A DNA stretch of 8,088 nt from Candidatus Brockarchaeota archaeon (GTDB lineage: Archaea; Thermoproteota; EX4484-205; DTQO01): NCBI GenBank assembly GCA_017601265.1, contig JAFNJA010000094.1, positions 1 to 8,088 on the forward strand, read 5' to 3'. Shown in pieces: positions 1 through 6,391 of the stretch; within the stretch, counting starts at the first letter, position 1; each line of letters opens with the position of its first letter. Below the pieces are notes generated by a model. It had not been told where the DNA came from. It saw nothing but the letters and a program-made list of their open reading frames with translations, and ran no database searches. The position numbers and the translations under genes are program-made.

Positions 1-95
1 CTTAATGGGTAAATATGGATGAAAAGACGTATTTTATTCCATAATACATCGCATTTTCCATCTTAAATCATGAAATGGGACAAATATCGAAGATT
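1..95. other. AT-rich leader segment upstream of the first operon
   Basis: This stretch is visibly much richer in A and T than the rest of the window. It carries several TATA-like strings, for example around 10-16, 31-38 and 62-69, readable on either strand. No open frame of convincing quality lies in it. It could hold promoter elements for a gene transcribed leftwards beyond the window, or distal control sequence for the operon starting at 200. A short inverted repeat (GCGCG, loop ATTT, CGCGC at 98-111) follows directly. The function is not established; only the base composition and the repeat are seen. Confidence 0.4.
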
Positions 96-160
96 AAGCG
101 CGATTTCGCGCGAAGCGAATCCGGCCGCATTTTGGCGCGATCCAGCCAGGTGCCGGGCCA

Positions 161-170
161 GACATATAGA
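161..170 (+). promoter_or_regulatory. Putative archaeal TATA box for the serine hydrolase-GH3 operon
   Basis: The string GACATATAGA lies about 34 bases upstream of the ATG at 200. A transcript starting some 25 bases after the box would have a leader of roughly 10 bases. The spacing is close to that of the TATA-like boxes before aIF1 and the coiled-coil gene in this window. The assignment rests on sequence and spacing only. Confidence 0.5.
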
Positions 171-199
171 GCAGCACAACGGTCGTTTCGCGGGCGCAA

Positions 200-1315
200 A
201 TGGGGGAAACGATCTCCAGAGACGCTAAGAGGCTGGGCTTCGACGAATCCGCTATCGGCGCTGCCTTTCGAGTCCTCAGGAGCGCAGTCGACTCCGGGAT
301 TTTCCCGGGTTACGTCGCGCTCGTAGCTCGGAAGCAGAGGGTGGTGGCAAGGTCCTGCCACGGTTGGAGGATGCTCGTCCCGGAAAGGAGGGAGATGGGG
401 CTCGACACCATCTTCGACGTCGCCTCCCTCACGAAGGTCGTGGTCACGACGACCGCCCTCATGAAGCTCGTCGAGGAGGGCAAGCTCCGGCTGGGAGACC
501 GCGTCTCTGAAATTTTGGAGGAGTTCTCCTCCGAGAAGCAGAAAACCATAACGGTCAAGCACCTGCTCACCCATACCTCAGGCCTCCCTGCCTGGATCCC
601 GTTCTTCAAGAAGGCGACCGGGAGGGAAGAGGTGCTCCGCCTGGTCCTCGCCACGGATCCGGAGTTTCAGCCCGGGACGAGGGAGGTCTACAGCGACCTG
701 AACTTCATCCTTCTTGGCACTATCGTTGAGAGGACCCTGGGAAAAAGGCTCGACGCGGTGGCGAAGGAAAAGATCTTCCTTCCGTTGGGCATGAAAGACA
801 GCTTCTTCAACCCCCCTCGTAACCTTTGGGGCAGGATCGCGGCAACCGAGGAGATGAAGCAAGAACCGAGGTCGGGAAAGGTGGTGCTGGGCGAGGTTCA
901 CGACGAGAACGCGTACGCGATGGGGGGCGTCGCGGGGCACGCGGGATTGTTCACCACGGCCGACGACCTGGCGAGGTTCTGCGCCATGGTCCTCGGACTG
1001 GGCACTTTCCGCGGGAAAAGGATACTTGCACCCGGGACCGTGCGGTTGATGACCCGCTGCCAAAACCAAAACCTGGGCGGTTGTTACGGGCTCGGCTGGA
1101 TGACGAACAAGGAATGGGACGCGGGAGAACTGTTCTCCGAGCTTTCTTTCGGGCACACCGGCTTCACGGGAACTTCGGTTTGGATGGATCCGGAGATTGA
1201 GGTATCGACGGTCCTGCTCACAAACGCCGTCCACCCGAGCAGAGAGCATAAAAGCTTGGCCAGCGTCAGGGCGCGGTTCAACAACGCCGTCGCGGCATCG
1301 ATAGGAGAGGCGTGA
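200..1315 (+). CDS. Beta-lactamase-fold serine hydrolase, AmiE/YbbE-like
   Basis: This 371-residue protein belongs to the beta-lactamase/penicillin-binding-protein-like family (PF00144). The catalytic SxxK motif is S76-L-T-K79 in DVASLTKVV. The second motif is Y164-S-D (YSDLNFILLG), and the KTG-equivalent is H319-T-G (FGHTGFTGTSVW). Residues 231-250 (GEVHDENAYAMGGVAGHAGL) match a block typical of the subgroup that includes Bacillus AmiE, an N-acetylmuramyl-L-alanine amidase. All catalytic residues are present, so it should be active. The N-terminus has no signal peptide or membrane segment, so a cytoplasmic location is likely. Its stop lies one base before the GH3 gene, and in Bacillus ybbD (nagZ) and ybbE (amiE) form a similar pair. 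The start at 200 fits the family length and a TATA-like box 34 bases upstream. The true substrate could equally be an ester or a small peptide; family assignment is firm, amidase activity is inference. Confidence 0.85.
   Translation: MGETISRDAKRLGFDESAIGAAFRVLRSAVDSGIFPGYVALVARKQRVVARSCHGWRMLVPERREMGLDTIFDVASLTKVVVTTTALMKLVEEGKLRLGDRVSEILEEFSSEKQKTITVKHLLTHTSGLPAWIPFFKKATGREEVLRLVLATDPEFQPGTREVYSDLNFILLGTIVERTLGKRLDAVAKEKIFLPLGMKDSFFNPPRNLWGRIAATEEMKQEPRSGKVVLGEVHDENAYAMGGVAGHAGLFTTADDLARFCAMVLGLGTFRGKRILAPGTVRLMTRCQNQNLGGCYGLGWMTNKEWDAGELFSELSFGHTGFTGTSVWMDPEIEVSTVLLTNAVHPSREHKSLASVRARFNNAVAASIGEA
1304..1310 (+). promoter_or_regulatory. Ribosome binding site of the GH3 gene
   Basis: GGAGAGG lies inside the last codons of the serine hydrolase gene, 6 bases before the ATG at 1317. 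It supports that ATG over the in-frame Met codons 4 and 14. With the 1-base gap it indicates translational coupling of the two genes. Confidence 0.6.
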
Positions 1316-1316
1316 A

Positions 1317-2846
1317 ATGCCCAGGATGAGGGCTCCCGAAACCCTGGTCGAGGAGATGCCCCTGAGGAAACTCGTCGGGCAGGCTTTGGCGGTTTACCCG
1401 GAATGCTATTCGGAAAAGCTGGCCAGCTTGCTCGAGGACACCCAAGCCGGATCCATAATCTTCGTACCTAAAGGCATCAAGAGCGGCCAGGAGGCGAGGA
1501 GGATAACCGAGGCTCTCCAGCGCGTTCCCGCAATGAACCAGCACGGACTGCCCCTCTTGGTATGCTCCGAGCACGATGGCGGGTTTGGGGCGCTCCCTCC
1601 GAAAGCGACGCCTTTCCCTTCCAGCATGGCGATAGCGGCATCCAGGTCGGCGAAGCGCTGCTACGACGTCGCTTTCGCATTGGCCCTAGAACTCCGCTCG
1701 ATAGGGGTCAACGTGAACCTCGCGCCCGTCGCTGGATTGAACCACGGCTCTGAAAACCCGTTCGGAATACGCTCCTTCGGCGACGACTCTTCCCTCGCGG
1801 CGAAACTCGCGGGCGCGTACGTCAGGGGGCTGCAGCACGGCGGCGTGTCAGCGGCGGCTACGCCATTCCCGGTGCGCCCCGGCGCAGAATCGAAGGGCAA
1901 GCTCGTCATAACTCACCCCCTGGAGAGGTTGCTTTCACTAGAGCTGAAACCTTTCTCGGAATGCGTAAGGGTTGGGGCGGACGCCGCCCTCATGGGGATG
2001 GCAACGGTGCAGGCGATAGACCCTTCGGAGGCCGCCGCCATGTCGAGCAGGGTCGTGACGGGACTGCTGCGCGGCAGGCTCGGTTTCAGGGGCTTGGCCA
2101 TCGCCGACTTGAGGGGCGAAGAAGCCGCACGGCTCGACGCGAGCAAGGCCATGGAAGCCGGCAACGACCTTTTGATAATCGAGGAGTCTGCGGCGCCCAA
2201 TGCGTCGGAAGAGATTTTGGCCGAGGCGAGGAAGAGCCGCGTTTTTGCCAGGAGGGTGAGGGAGGCCGCTCTCCGCGTTTTGGGGCTGAAGTCAAAAAGG
2301 CTAAGCAGGTTCAGGAGGCCCAGCCTCGCGGCTTACGGCGCGTCCCTACACTTGAGGCTCGCCCAGAAGGTGGCTGCCGAGTCGGTAGCCGTCGCCAAAA
2401 ACGGCGGCAACATACCGTTGAAGAAGGACGGCACCGTCCTCGTGATCTGCCCCAAGCTGGGCGAAGGGGCGGAAACGGGATCGAGCGCCTTGTCCGAGGC
2501 GATAAGGAATTTTGGCAGGCAGGTCCGCGACTTTCCGGTAGGCGTTCACCCAACCAAGGAAGAAGCCAGGAGGGCCAGCGAGGAGGCGGGGAGTTCGGAG
2601 AACGTCGTCCTGGGCTCCTTGGACGGGCACGCGAACAAGGAGCTCGCCGACTTGGTCAGGCAGTGCTTGGAGGCGAACCCCTCCGCCATCCTGGTTTCGT
2701 TGGGGAACCCATATGAACTCAAGCTGTATGGGGCCCAGAACTGCATCGCGACCTTCGGCTTTTCAAAGCCCTCTTTGGACGCTGCTGCGGCGATCATGCT
2801 AGGGAAATCGAAGCCCCTCGGCACCATGCCCGTCAAACTTTCGTGA
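1317..2846 (+). CDS. Divergent glycoside hydrolase family 3 protein, NagZ-like
   Basis: This 509-residue protein has a GH3 TIM-barrel domain (about 15-325) and a second alpha/beta domain (about 345-509). Barrel landmarks are visible: LRSIGVNVNLAPV (126-138), IRSFGDD (151-157), a LSLELKPF segment (206-213) and LLRGRLGFRGLAIADL (250-265). By alignment with bacterial beta-N-acetylglucosaminidases, D264 sits at the nucleophile position. The KHFPGHG motif is replaced by TPFPVRP (182-188), and the DSH stretch carrying the general acid/base dyad is not recognisable (GAESKGKL). The DQEGG substrate-binding motif reads EHDGG (85-89). It could therefore be a hydrolase with altered chemistry, or a non-catalytic sugar-binding relative. 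No signal peptide is seen. Its pairing with the upstream AmiE-like protein points to aminosugar or muropeptide handling. The family is confident; substrate and activity are open. Confidence 0.82.
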   Translation: MPRMRAPETLVEEMPLRKLVGQALAVYPECYSEKLASLLEDTQAGSIIFVPKGIKSGQEARRITEALQRVPAMNQHGLPLLVCSEHDGGFGALPPKATPFPSSMAIAASRSAKRCYDVAFALALELRSIGVNVNLAPVAGLNHGSENPFGIRSFGDDSSLAAKLAGAYVRGLQHGGVSAAATPFPVRPGAESKGKLVITHPLERLLSLELKPFSECVRVGADAALMGMATVQAIDPSEAAAMSSRVVTGLLRGRLGFRGLAIADLRGEEAARLDASKAMEAGNDLLIIEESAAPNASEEILAEARKSRVFARRVREAALRVLGLKSKRLSRFRRPSLAAYGASLHLRLAQKVAAESVAVAKNGGNIPLKKDGTVLVICPKLGEGAETGSSALSEAIRNFGRQVRDFPVGVHPTKEEARRASEEAGSSENVVLGSLDGHANKELADLVRQCLEANPSAILVSLGNPYELKLYGAQNCIATFGFSKPSLDAAAAIMLGKSKPLGTMPVKLS

Positions 2847-2853
2847 ACGGCAT

Positions 2854-2874
2854 CGCCGGCCGATCGGCGTTTTT
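2854..2874 (+). terminator. Stem followed by five Ts after the GH3 gene
   Basis: CGCCG (2854-2858) can pair with CGGCG (2865-2869), and TTTTT follows at 2870-2874. It begins eight bases after the GH3 stop codon and lies ahead of the aIF1 promoter. Archaeal RNA polymerase can stop at T-runs even without a stem, so this is a reasonable end for the first operon. The T-run is short. Confidence 0.5.
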
Positions 2875-2908
2875 CGGCGATTACCGAAACCTTTTGCCCA
2901 AGATTAGA

Positions 2909-2916
2909 TTTATATG
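2909..2916 (+). promoter_or_regulatory. Archaeal TATA box of the aIF1 gene
   Basis: TTTATATG lies 34-42 bases upstream of the ATG at 2951. Initiation about 25 bases downstream of the box would give a leader of roughly 10-15 bases. The string is close to the archaeal TATA consensus and stands out in GC-rich surroundings. It also argues against the GTG start at 2843, which precedes it. Confidence 0.65.
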
Positions 2917-2950
2917 GAAGGAACGGATTGAAAGGGCGAGAAAGCCGAAT

Positions 2951-3259
2951 ATGGGGGAAATCTGCCCGACCTGCGGTCTGCCCCTAGATATGTGCATATG
3001 CAAGGAGATCAGCAAGCAGCAGCAGAAGATCGTGGTGCGTTTGGAGACCAGGAAATTCAACAGAGACACGACCATCATCGAAGGCATCGACGAGAAGGAC
3101 TTCGACCTTCAAAAGTTGGCCAAGCAGCTGAAGACGCTGTGCGCCTGCGGAGGAACTGCGAAGGACAAGTACATAATGCTCCAAGGAGACCAAAGGCAGA
3201 AGGTCACGACATATCTGGAGAGCCTGGGTTTCCCGAAATCCAACATCAACACCATCTAG
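2951..3259 (+). CDS. Translation initiation factor aIF1 (SUI1 family)
   Basis: This 102-residue protein is the archaeal counterpart of eIF1. It binds the small ribosomal subunit near the P site and helps check start-codon selection. The N-terminus has four cysteines (C5, C8, C15, C17 in CPTCGLPLDMCIC), typical of archaeal members. The SUI1 core follows, with TTIIEGIDEKDFDL (40-53), CACGGT (64-69) and the LQGDQR block (77-82), ending in the usual LGFP (92-95). The frame stays open upstream to a GTG at 2843. The ATG at 2951 is preferred because it gives the family's normal length and N-terminus, and because a TATA-like box lies between the two candidate starts. It appears to be transcribed alone, with no close co-directional neighbour on either side. 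Confidence 0.93.
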   Translation: MGEICPTCGLPLDMCICKEISKQQQKIVVRLETRKFNRDTTIIEGIDEKDFDLQKLAKQLKTLCACGGTAKDKYIMLQGDQRQKVTTYLESLGFPKSNINTI

Positions 3260-3449
3260 GTTCGCCATTCCGGACCGGAACGAGCCTCGCAAAGGCGGGT
3301 CCCCAGCGGCAAGCTTGCTCGACCGCCCGATCGTTTGCGATCCTGCTGCCCGGGCAGGTGGCGCGGGCCAGGGCAAACAGCCCCAGCCTTTGGCTCCAGC
3401 AAACTATTTTAAGCGAGGTTTCGGCCACACATCTGAGTAGAACCAAAGC
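3260..3449 (+). other. Intergenic region with several inverted repeats
   Basis: No gene is seen in these 190 bases between aIF1 and the coiled-coil gene. They contain TTCCGG-A-CCGGAA (3267-3279), GATCG-TTTG-CGATC (3329-3342), the 12-base palindrome CTGCCCGGGCAG (3346-3357), a longer pairing of GTTTGC (3333-3338) with GCAAAC (3373-3378), and AGCC-TTT-GGCT (3385-3395). Some of these pairings are mutually exclusive. The region could be the structured 3' end of the aIF1 transcript or a small RNA. It could also be chance pairing in GC-rich sequence. No tRNA fold or recognisable RNA family was found. Confidence 0.3.
3404..3413 (+). promoter_or_regulatory. Putative TATA box for the coiled-coil/SPFH operon
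   Basis: CTATTTTAAG lies about 37-46 bases upstream of the ATG at 3450, in an AT-rich patch within GC-rich DNA. A start site near 3434-3438 would leave a leader of about 12-16 bases. The arrangement matches that of the aIF1 promoter. Confidence 0.5.
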
Positions 3450-3986
3450 ATGGGTGGAAAGATTCTCAAGAGGATAGAGGAAGAGCAAAGGGTTTCGGAG
3501 AAGATCCTGAGGTACATACCCGGTTACAAAGGGTACAAGCAAAAGGAGATCAGGAGGGAAACGGACAGGCTCGTCAGGAGCAAAGTCGCTGCCTTCGTCG
3601 AGAGCAGCAGGAAAAAGCTCGACAGGGCGTTGGGAGCCGCCACGAAGGAAAGGGTTGACGAGAGGGCGAGGAAGATCGACCGCCTTTCGAAGGAGCTCGC
3701 GATGCTCGCCGGGAAAATAAGGCACGCGCCCCACGGCTACGCGGGCCTCTTCGACGCAATCAAGGTCAGGGAGGAGGAGCTGGACAACTTGGTGGAATTC
3801 GACGCCTCCTTGACAGAACTCTCGAGGAAAGTTGACGAAACTTGCAGGTCGGCCCTTTCGGCTGCGGAGCGCGGGAAGTTCGACGAACTGGACGAGGCCC
3901 TGGACCAGGTTGACGAGCTCACGGGAAGGATGGAGGAGATGCTTTCGAGGAGGGACGAAACCCTGCTCGGGATAGGTGGGGATTGA
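3450..3986 (+). CDS. Conserved helical protein (PGYKGY type) paired with SPFH protein
   Basis: I do not recognise an assigned function. The 178-residue protein is highly charged and should be almost entirely helical. Residues 5-23 and 30-90 look like amphipathic or coiled-coil helices rich in Arg, Lys and Glu. A linker (HAPHGYAGLFDAIKV, 92-106) follows, then a second acidic helical region (107-172). Two short motifs look conserved rather than random: PGYKGY at 24-29 and GYAGLFD at 96-102. I recall uncharacterised proteins with similar motifs next to SPFH genes in other prokaryotes, but this is from memory. There is no signal peptide or membrane segment. Its stop overlaps the ATG of the SPFH gene by one base, so the two are probably made together and may interact. 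The ATG start is supported by a TATA-like box upstream. The name is descriptive only. Confidence 0.75.
   Translation: MGGKILKRIEEEQRVSEKILRYIPGYKGYKQKEIRRETDRLVRSKVAAFVESSRKKLDRALGAATKERVDERARKIDRLSKELAMLAGKIRHAPHGYAGLFDAIKVREEELDNLVEFDASLTELSRKVDETCRSALSAAERGKFDELDEALDQVDELTGRMEEMLSRRDETLLGIGGD
3974..3981 (+). promoter_or_regulatory. Shine-Dalgarno-like site deciding the SPFH start
   Basis: The G-rich string AGGTGGGG sits 4-11 bases before the ATG at 3986 and matches the anti-SD GGTG core. It lies within the last codons of the helical protein gene, consistent with reinitiation by ribosomes finishing that gene. It favours the ATG at 3986 over the in-frame TTG at 3983. Confidence 0.5.
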
Positions 3987-4978
3987 TGCCGCAGGTAGTT
4001 GAATGGACGAACCCTGGGCCCGAGGACGTGATGTTCGTCTACCCCTCGGACGCGATAGCGTGGGGATCTGTGCTCGTCGTGAACGAGCAGGAAGCGGCTG
4101 TTTTCTTCAGGGACGGGAAATGCTACGACGTATTCGGGCCGGGGAGGCACGTCCTGACCACGCTGAATCTGCCCTTATTGACAGGCGTCCTTTCCAAGAT
4201 CGCCGGTTACGGCCAATCGCCGTTCAAGGCATCGGTCGTCTTCGTCTCGACGAAGGAGTTCAACGGCAAGTTCGGCTTCAAGGCGCAGACGACCGACCTC
4301 GCGCCGCTGATGGCCCACGGGGGGTATTGGTTCAAGGTCGAGGACCCTACGATCTTCATAACCGAGCTGGCTGGAAGGAAGGTTCGCCTCACTTCGCAAG
4401 AGGTGACGGACTTCATAAGGGGCTACTTGAACGAGATCCTCATAGACAGCCTCTCGAAGAACGACCTGGCGACGGTCTTCACGAGGCTCGACGAGACGAG
4501 CTTGCAGGCAAGGTCGACGGTCCAAGACGCTCTGAAGAGGTTCGGCCTCTCGCTGGTCGACATGAAGTTCGAGGGGTTGGACACCGAACCGGAGTACAGG
4601 GAGAGGCTTTTCTTCATAAAGCAGGTCCAATCCGGGGCGGCAGCGTCCGAGGTCCTGAGGATGGACACGGCCAAAGCCATGGCGAAGGAGCTCGGCAAGT
4701 CTCCGGGAGCGGGCCTCGGAGCGGGCATGGTGCTCATACCGCAGGTGATGACTCCCCAGACCTCGCAGGCGCAAGCTGCCGTAGCTTCGGCGCTCTGCCC
4801 GACTTGCGGAAAGTACACGCCCGCGAACTCGAACTTCTGCATGAACTGCGGAGCTAAGCTCCAGCAGCCCCCGCCGCCTCCCCCTCCGCCTCAGGAGACT
4901 AAGGCCTGCCCCAAATGCAACGCCACGATCTCCGCTGAAGCAAGGTTCTGCCCGAACTGCGGCGCGCAGCAGGCCTAG
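3986..4978 (+). CDS. SPFH-domain protein with two C-terminal zinc ribbons (YdjI-like)
   Basis: This 330-residue protein has an SPFH/Band-7-like domain (about 10-215) of the soluble YdjI or 'virion core protein' type. The family look is clear in VNEQEAAVFFRDGKCYDVFG (32-51), FGPGRHVLTTLNLPLL (50-65) and TDFIRGYLNE (141-150). Unlike flotillins it has no N-terminal membrane segment. After an Ala/Gly-rich stretch (217-269) come two four-cysteine zinc ribbons: C271, C274, C285, C288 and C308, C311, C322, C325. They are joined by eight consecutive prolines (295-302). Zinc ribbons of this form usually mediate protein contacts. The start overlaps the previous gene's stop (TGATG), which implies coupled translation and a shared role, perhaps in a membrane-associated scaffold or stress response as suggested for bacterial YdjI. 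The TTG at 3983 would add one Met but is less likely. Domain calls are firm; the cellular role is inference. Confidence 0.87.
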   Translation: MPQVVEWTNPGPEDVMFVYPSDAIAWGSVLVVNEQEAAVFFRDGKCYDVFGPGRHVLTTLNLPLLTGVLSKIAGYGQSPFKASVVFVSTKEFNGKFGFKAQTTDLAPLMAHGGYWFKVEDPTIFITELAGRKVRLTSQEVTDFIRGYLNEILIDSLSKNDLATVFTRLDETSLQARSTVQDALKRFGLSLVDMKFEGLDTEPEYRERLFFIKQVQSGAAASEVLRMDTAKAMAKELGKSPGAGLGAGMVLIPQVMTPQTSQAQAAVASALCPTCGKYTPANSNFCMNCGAKLQQPPPPPPPPQETKACPKCNATISAEARFCPNCGAQQA

Positions 4979-5003
4979 TTCGCGCAGGGCCGATCGGCGG
5001 AAG

Positions 5004-5019
5004 CCTTTGCTTGGAAAGG
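5004..5019. other. Inverted repeat between convergent genes
   Basis: CCTTT (5004-5008) can pair with AAAGG (5015-5019) across a six-base loop, in the 42-base gap between the stops of the SPFH gene and the oxidoreductase gene. It could slow polymerase arriving from either side. There is no T-run on either strand, so calling it a terminator would go too far. Confidence 0.25.
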
Positions 5020-5020
5020 G

Positions 5021-6349
5021 CTAGAGGAAAGCCCCGTTCTCCCTAAGCACGCTCCTCAGCAACGTGCCGGAAAGCTTCCTCGGCGTCGTCCCGAGCTTGG
5101 CGCACAACGCCGCGGCCGTGCCCGCGGCCTCCCCCACCATCCTCACAGGAGGCTGGACCCTAATGGCCGATTGAGCTTCGAAAGTGGCGGAGATGCAACG
5201 GCCTGCCACGAGCAGGTTTTCCACGCCCTTGGGCAAGAGGCACCTGTACGGGATCTCGTGGTACTCTCCCGGCGGAAGCGGTTCCCCGATTTTTTCGCCA
5301 GGCAGGTGTATGTCGACCGGATACCTGTTCCTGGCTACCGCGTCGTCGAACTTCCTCGCTGAGGCGCAGTCTTCAGCCGTCAGGACGTACTCCCCCACGA
5401 TCCTCCTCCCTTCGCGGATCCCGAGGAGCGGCGCCGTCGCGACTAGGTAGCTTTCCTCGAATCCCGGAACGTACCTTCTTAGGAATTTCAAGAGCCTCGA
5501 TATCGCGCGCTTCCCCTCTATCTGGGCCTGGGTCAGGTGGAGCGCGTCGGTAGGGCGCATGTTCCCGTGGATGCGGGGGCAGTTGAAGGCCATCTCGTTC
5601 GGCCTTCCCGGCACCGAAAAAGCCTGGAAATATTCCCCGTCCTCCCGCCTCAAGACGCCGTCGCGCACGGCCTCTTCGAAGACCAGCTGGAGCTTGTCCC
5701 CCCGGTTCCAAGCCATCGCAACGTGGATGAGGGGAGGGGAAGCCCCGGCGGAAGGATCGAGGGAATTCAGGAACTGGGCGAGCCGGCGAAGGTCGACGTT
5801 CCCGACGAGGAACCTGAGCGACATGGCCTGGTTTGCGCCGTCTTTGGCGCGCCCGGACACGCAAGGCGCCCCGGCCCTGTAGGCGACGGCGGCGTCGCCC
5901 GTGCAGTCGACCACGACCTTCCCGCTTATCCCGATCCTTTTCGAGACGCTCTCGAAAAAGGCTCCGGCGATCCTGGGCCCGTCCAGGACGGGCTCAGAGA
6001 AACACGCGTGGTAAAGGATCCTCGCCCCAGCTTCCAAAACCATCTCCTCCAGGACGTACTTCAGCGCTTCCGGGTTGAACCACCAGGTTCCGCCTTGCAG
6101 CACGGCCTCGCCTTCCGCGGCAAGCCTCTCCTGTATCTCCTCGCTTATGCCCGCGCAGAGGGGTTTTCCGTCTACGTGGTTCGGCATCATAGGCGTAACC
6201 AGGGCGGCGGAAGCGCTGCCTCCCAGGAAACCGAACTGCTCGACGACGAGCGTCTCCGCCCCATTCCTGGCAGCCGCTATCGCCGCCACCGAGCCGGCCG
6301 TCCCTCCCCCGACGACCAAAACGTCCGTCTCATCGATTCCGACTGGCAC
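5021..6349 (-). CDS. FAD-dependent oxidoreductase (PF12831 type)
   Basis: This 442-residue flavoprotein has a Rossmann dinucleotide motif at its N-terminus (VLVVGGGTAGSVAAIAAA, 10-27) ending in an acidic residue, E37, that should bind the adenosine ribose. The DCTGDAAVA block (148-156) and the late segment NLLVAGRCIS (378-387) followed by RVQPPVRMVGEAAGTAAALC (397-416) are characteristic of the FAD-dependent oxidoreductase family PF12831. No signal peptide or membrane helix is seen, so it is probably cytoplasmic. The substrate cannot be read from sequence; the neighbouring MFS transporter and FGGY kinase suggest a sugar, polyol or sugar acid. The start is GTG: an in-frame TAA lies ten codons upstream, and the Rossmann strand begins at residue 9, leaving little room for a later start. 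No ribosome binding site is visible, so the transcript may be leaderless or coupled to the transporter mRNA. Confidence 0.85.
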   Translation of the reverse strand: MPVGIDETDVLVVGGGTAGSVAAIAAARNGAETLVVEQFGFLGGSASAALVTPMMPNHVDGKPLCAGISEEIQERLAAEGEAVLQGGTWWFNPEALKYVLEEMVLEAGARILYHACFSEPVLDGPRIAGAFFESVSKRIGISGKVVVDCTGDAAVAYRAGAPCVSGRAKDGANQAMSLRFLVGNVDLRRLAQFLNSLDPSAGASPPLIHVAMAWNRGDKLQLVFEEAVRDGVLRREDGEYFQAFSVPGRPNEMAFNCPRIHGNMRPTDALHLTQAQIEGKRAISRLLKFLRRYVPGFEESYLVATAPLLGIREGRRIVGEYVLTAEDCASARKFDDAVARNRYPVDIHLPGEKIGEPLPPGEYHEIPYRCLLPKGVENLLVAGRCISATFEAQSAIRVQPPVRMVGEAAGTAAALCAKLGTTPRKLSGTLLRSVLRENGAFL

Positions 6350-6370
6350 GATCTGGTTGGGGCGCCTGAC

Positions 6371-6391
6371 GCTTACTTAGCTTTTCCGGAG
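6371..6391 (-). promoter_or_regulatory. Weak TATA/BRE-like element before the oxidoreductase
   Basis: On the minus strand, GGAAAAG followed by CTAAGTAAG lies about 22-42 bases before the GTG at 6349. The spacing would suit a leaderless transcript. The match to the archaeal consensus is poor, and the 129-base gap after the transporter gene could simply be read through. Confidence 0.25.

Noticed and set aside
68..574. 168-codon minus-strand frame at the left end
   Set aside because: It is antisense to the serine hydrolase catalytic region and has no family features.
1961..2716. Long plus-strand frame (251 codons) inside the GH3 gene
   Set aside because: It overlaps the GH3 gene in another frame, is dominated by Arg and Gly as expected of GC-rich shadow frames, and shows no domain.
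3259..3290. GGTTCG string resembling a tRNA T-arm after aIF1
   Set aside because: No matching stem, acceptor arm or anticodon arm can be built around it.
4003..4857. 284-codon plus-strand frame inside the SPFH gene
   Set aside because: It is a +1-type shadow of the SPFH gene, Arg/Gly-rich, with no recognisable fold.
2858..4999. Identical 12-mer GGCCGATCGGCG at 2858-2869 and 4988-4999, both after plus-strand stop codons
   Set aside because: One or two such pairs are expected by chance in 8 kb of this composition. Only two copies exist here, so a dispersed repeat cannot be claimed; a genome-wide count would decide.
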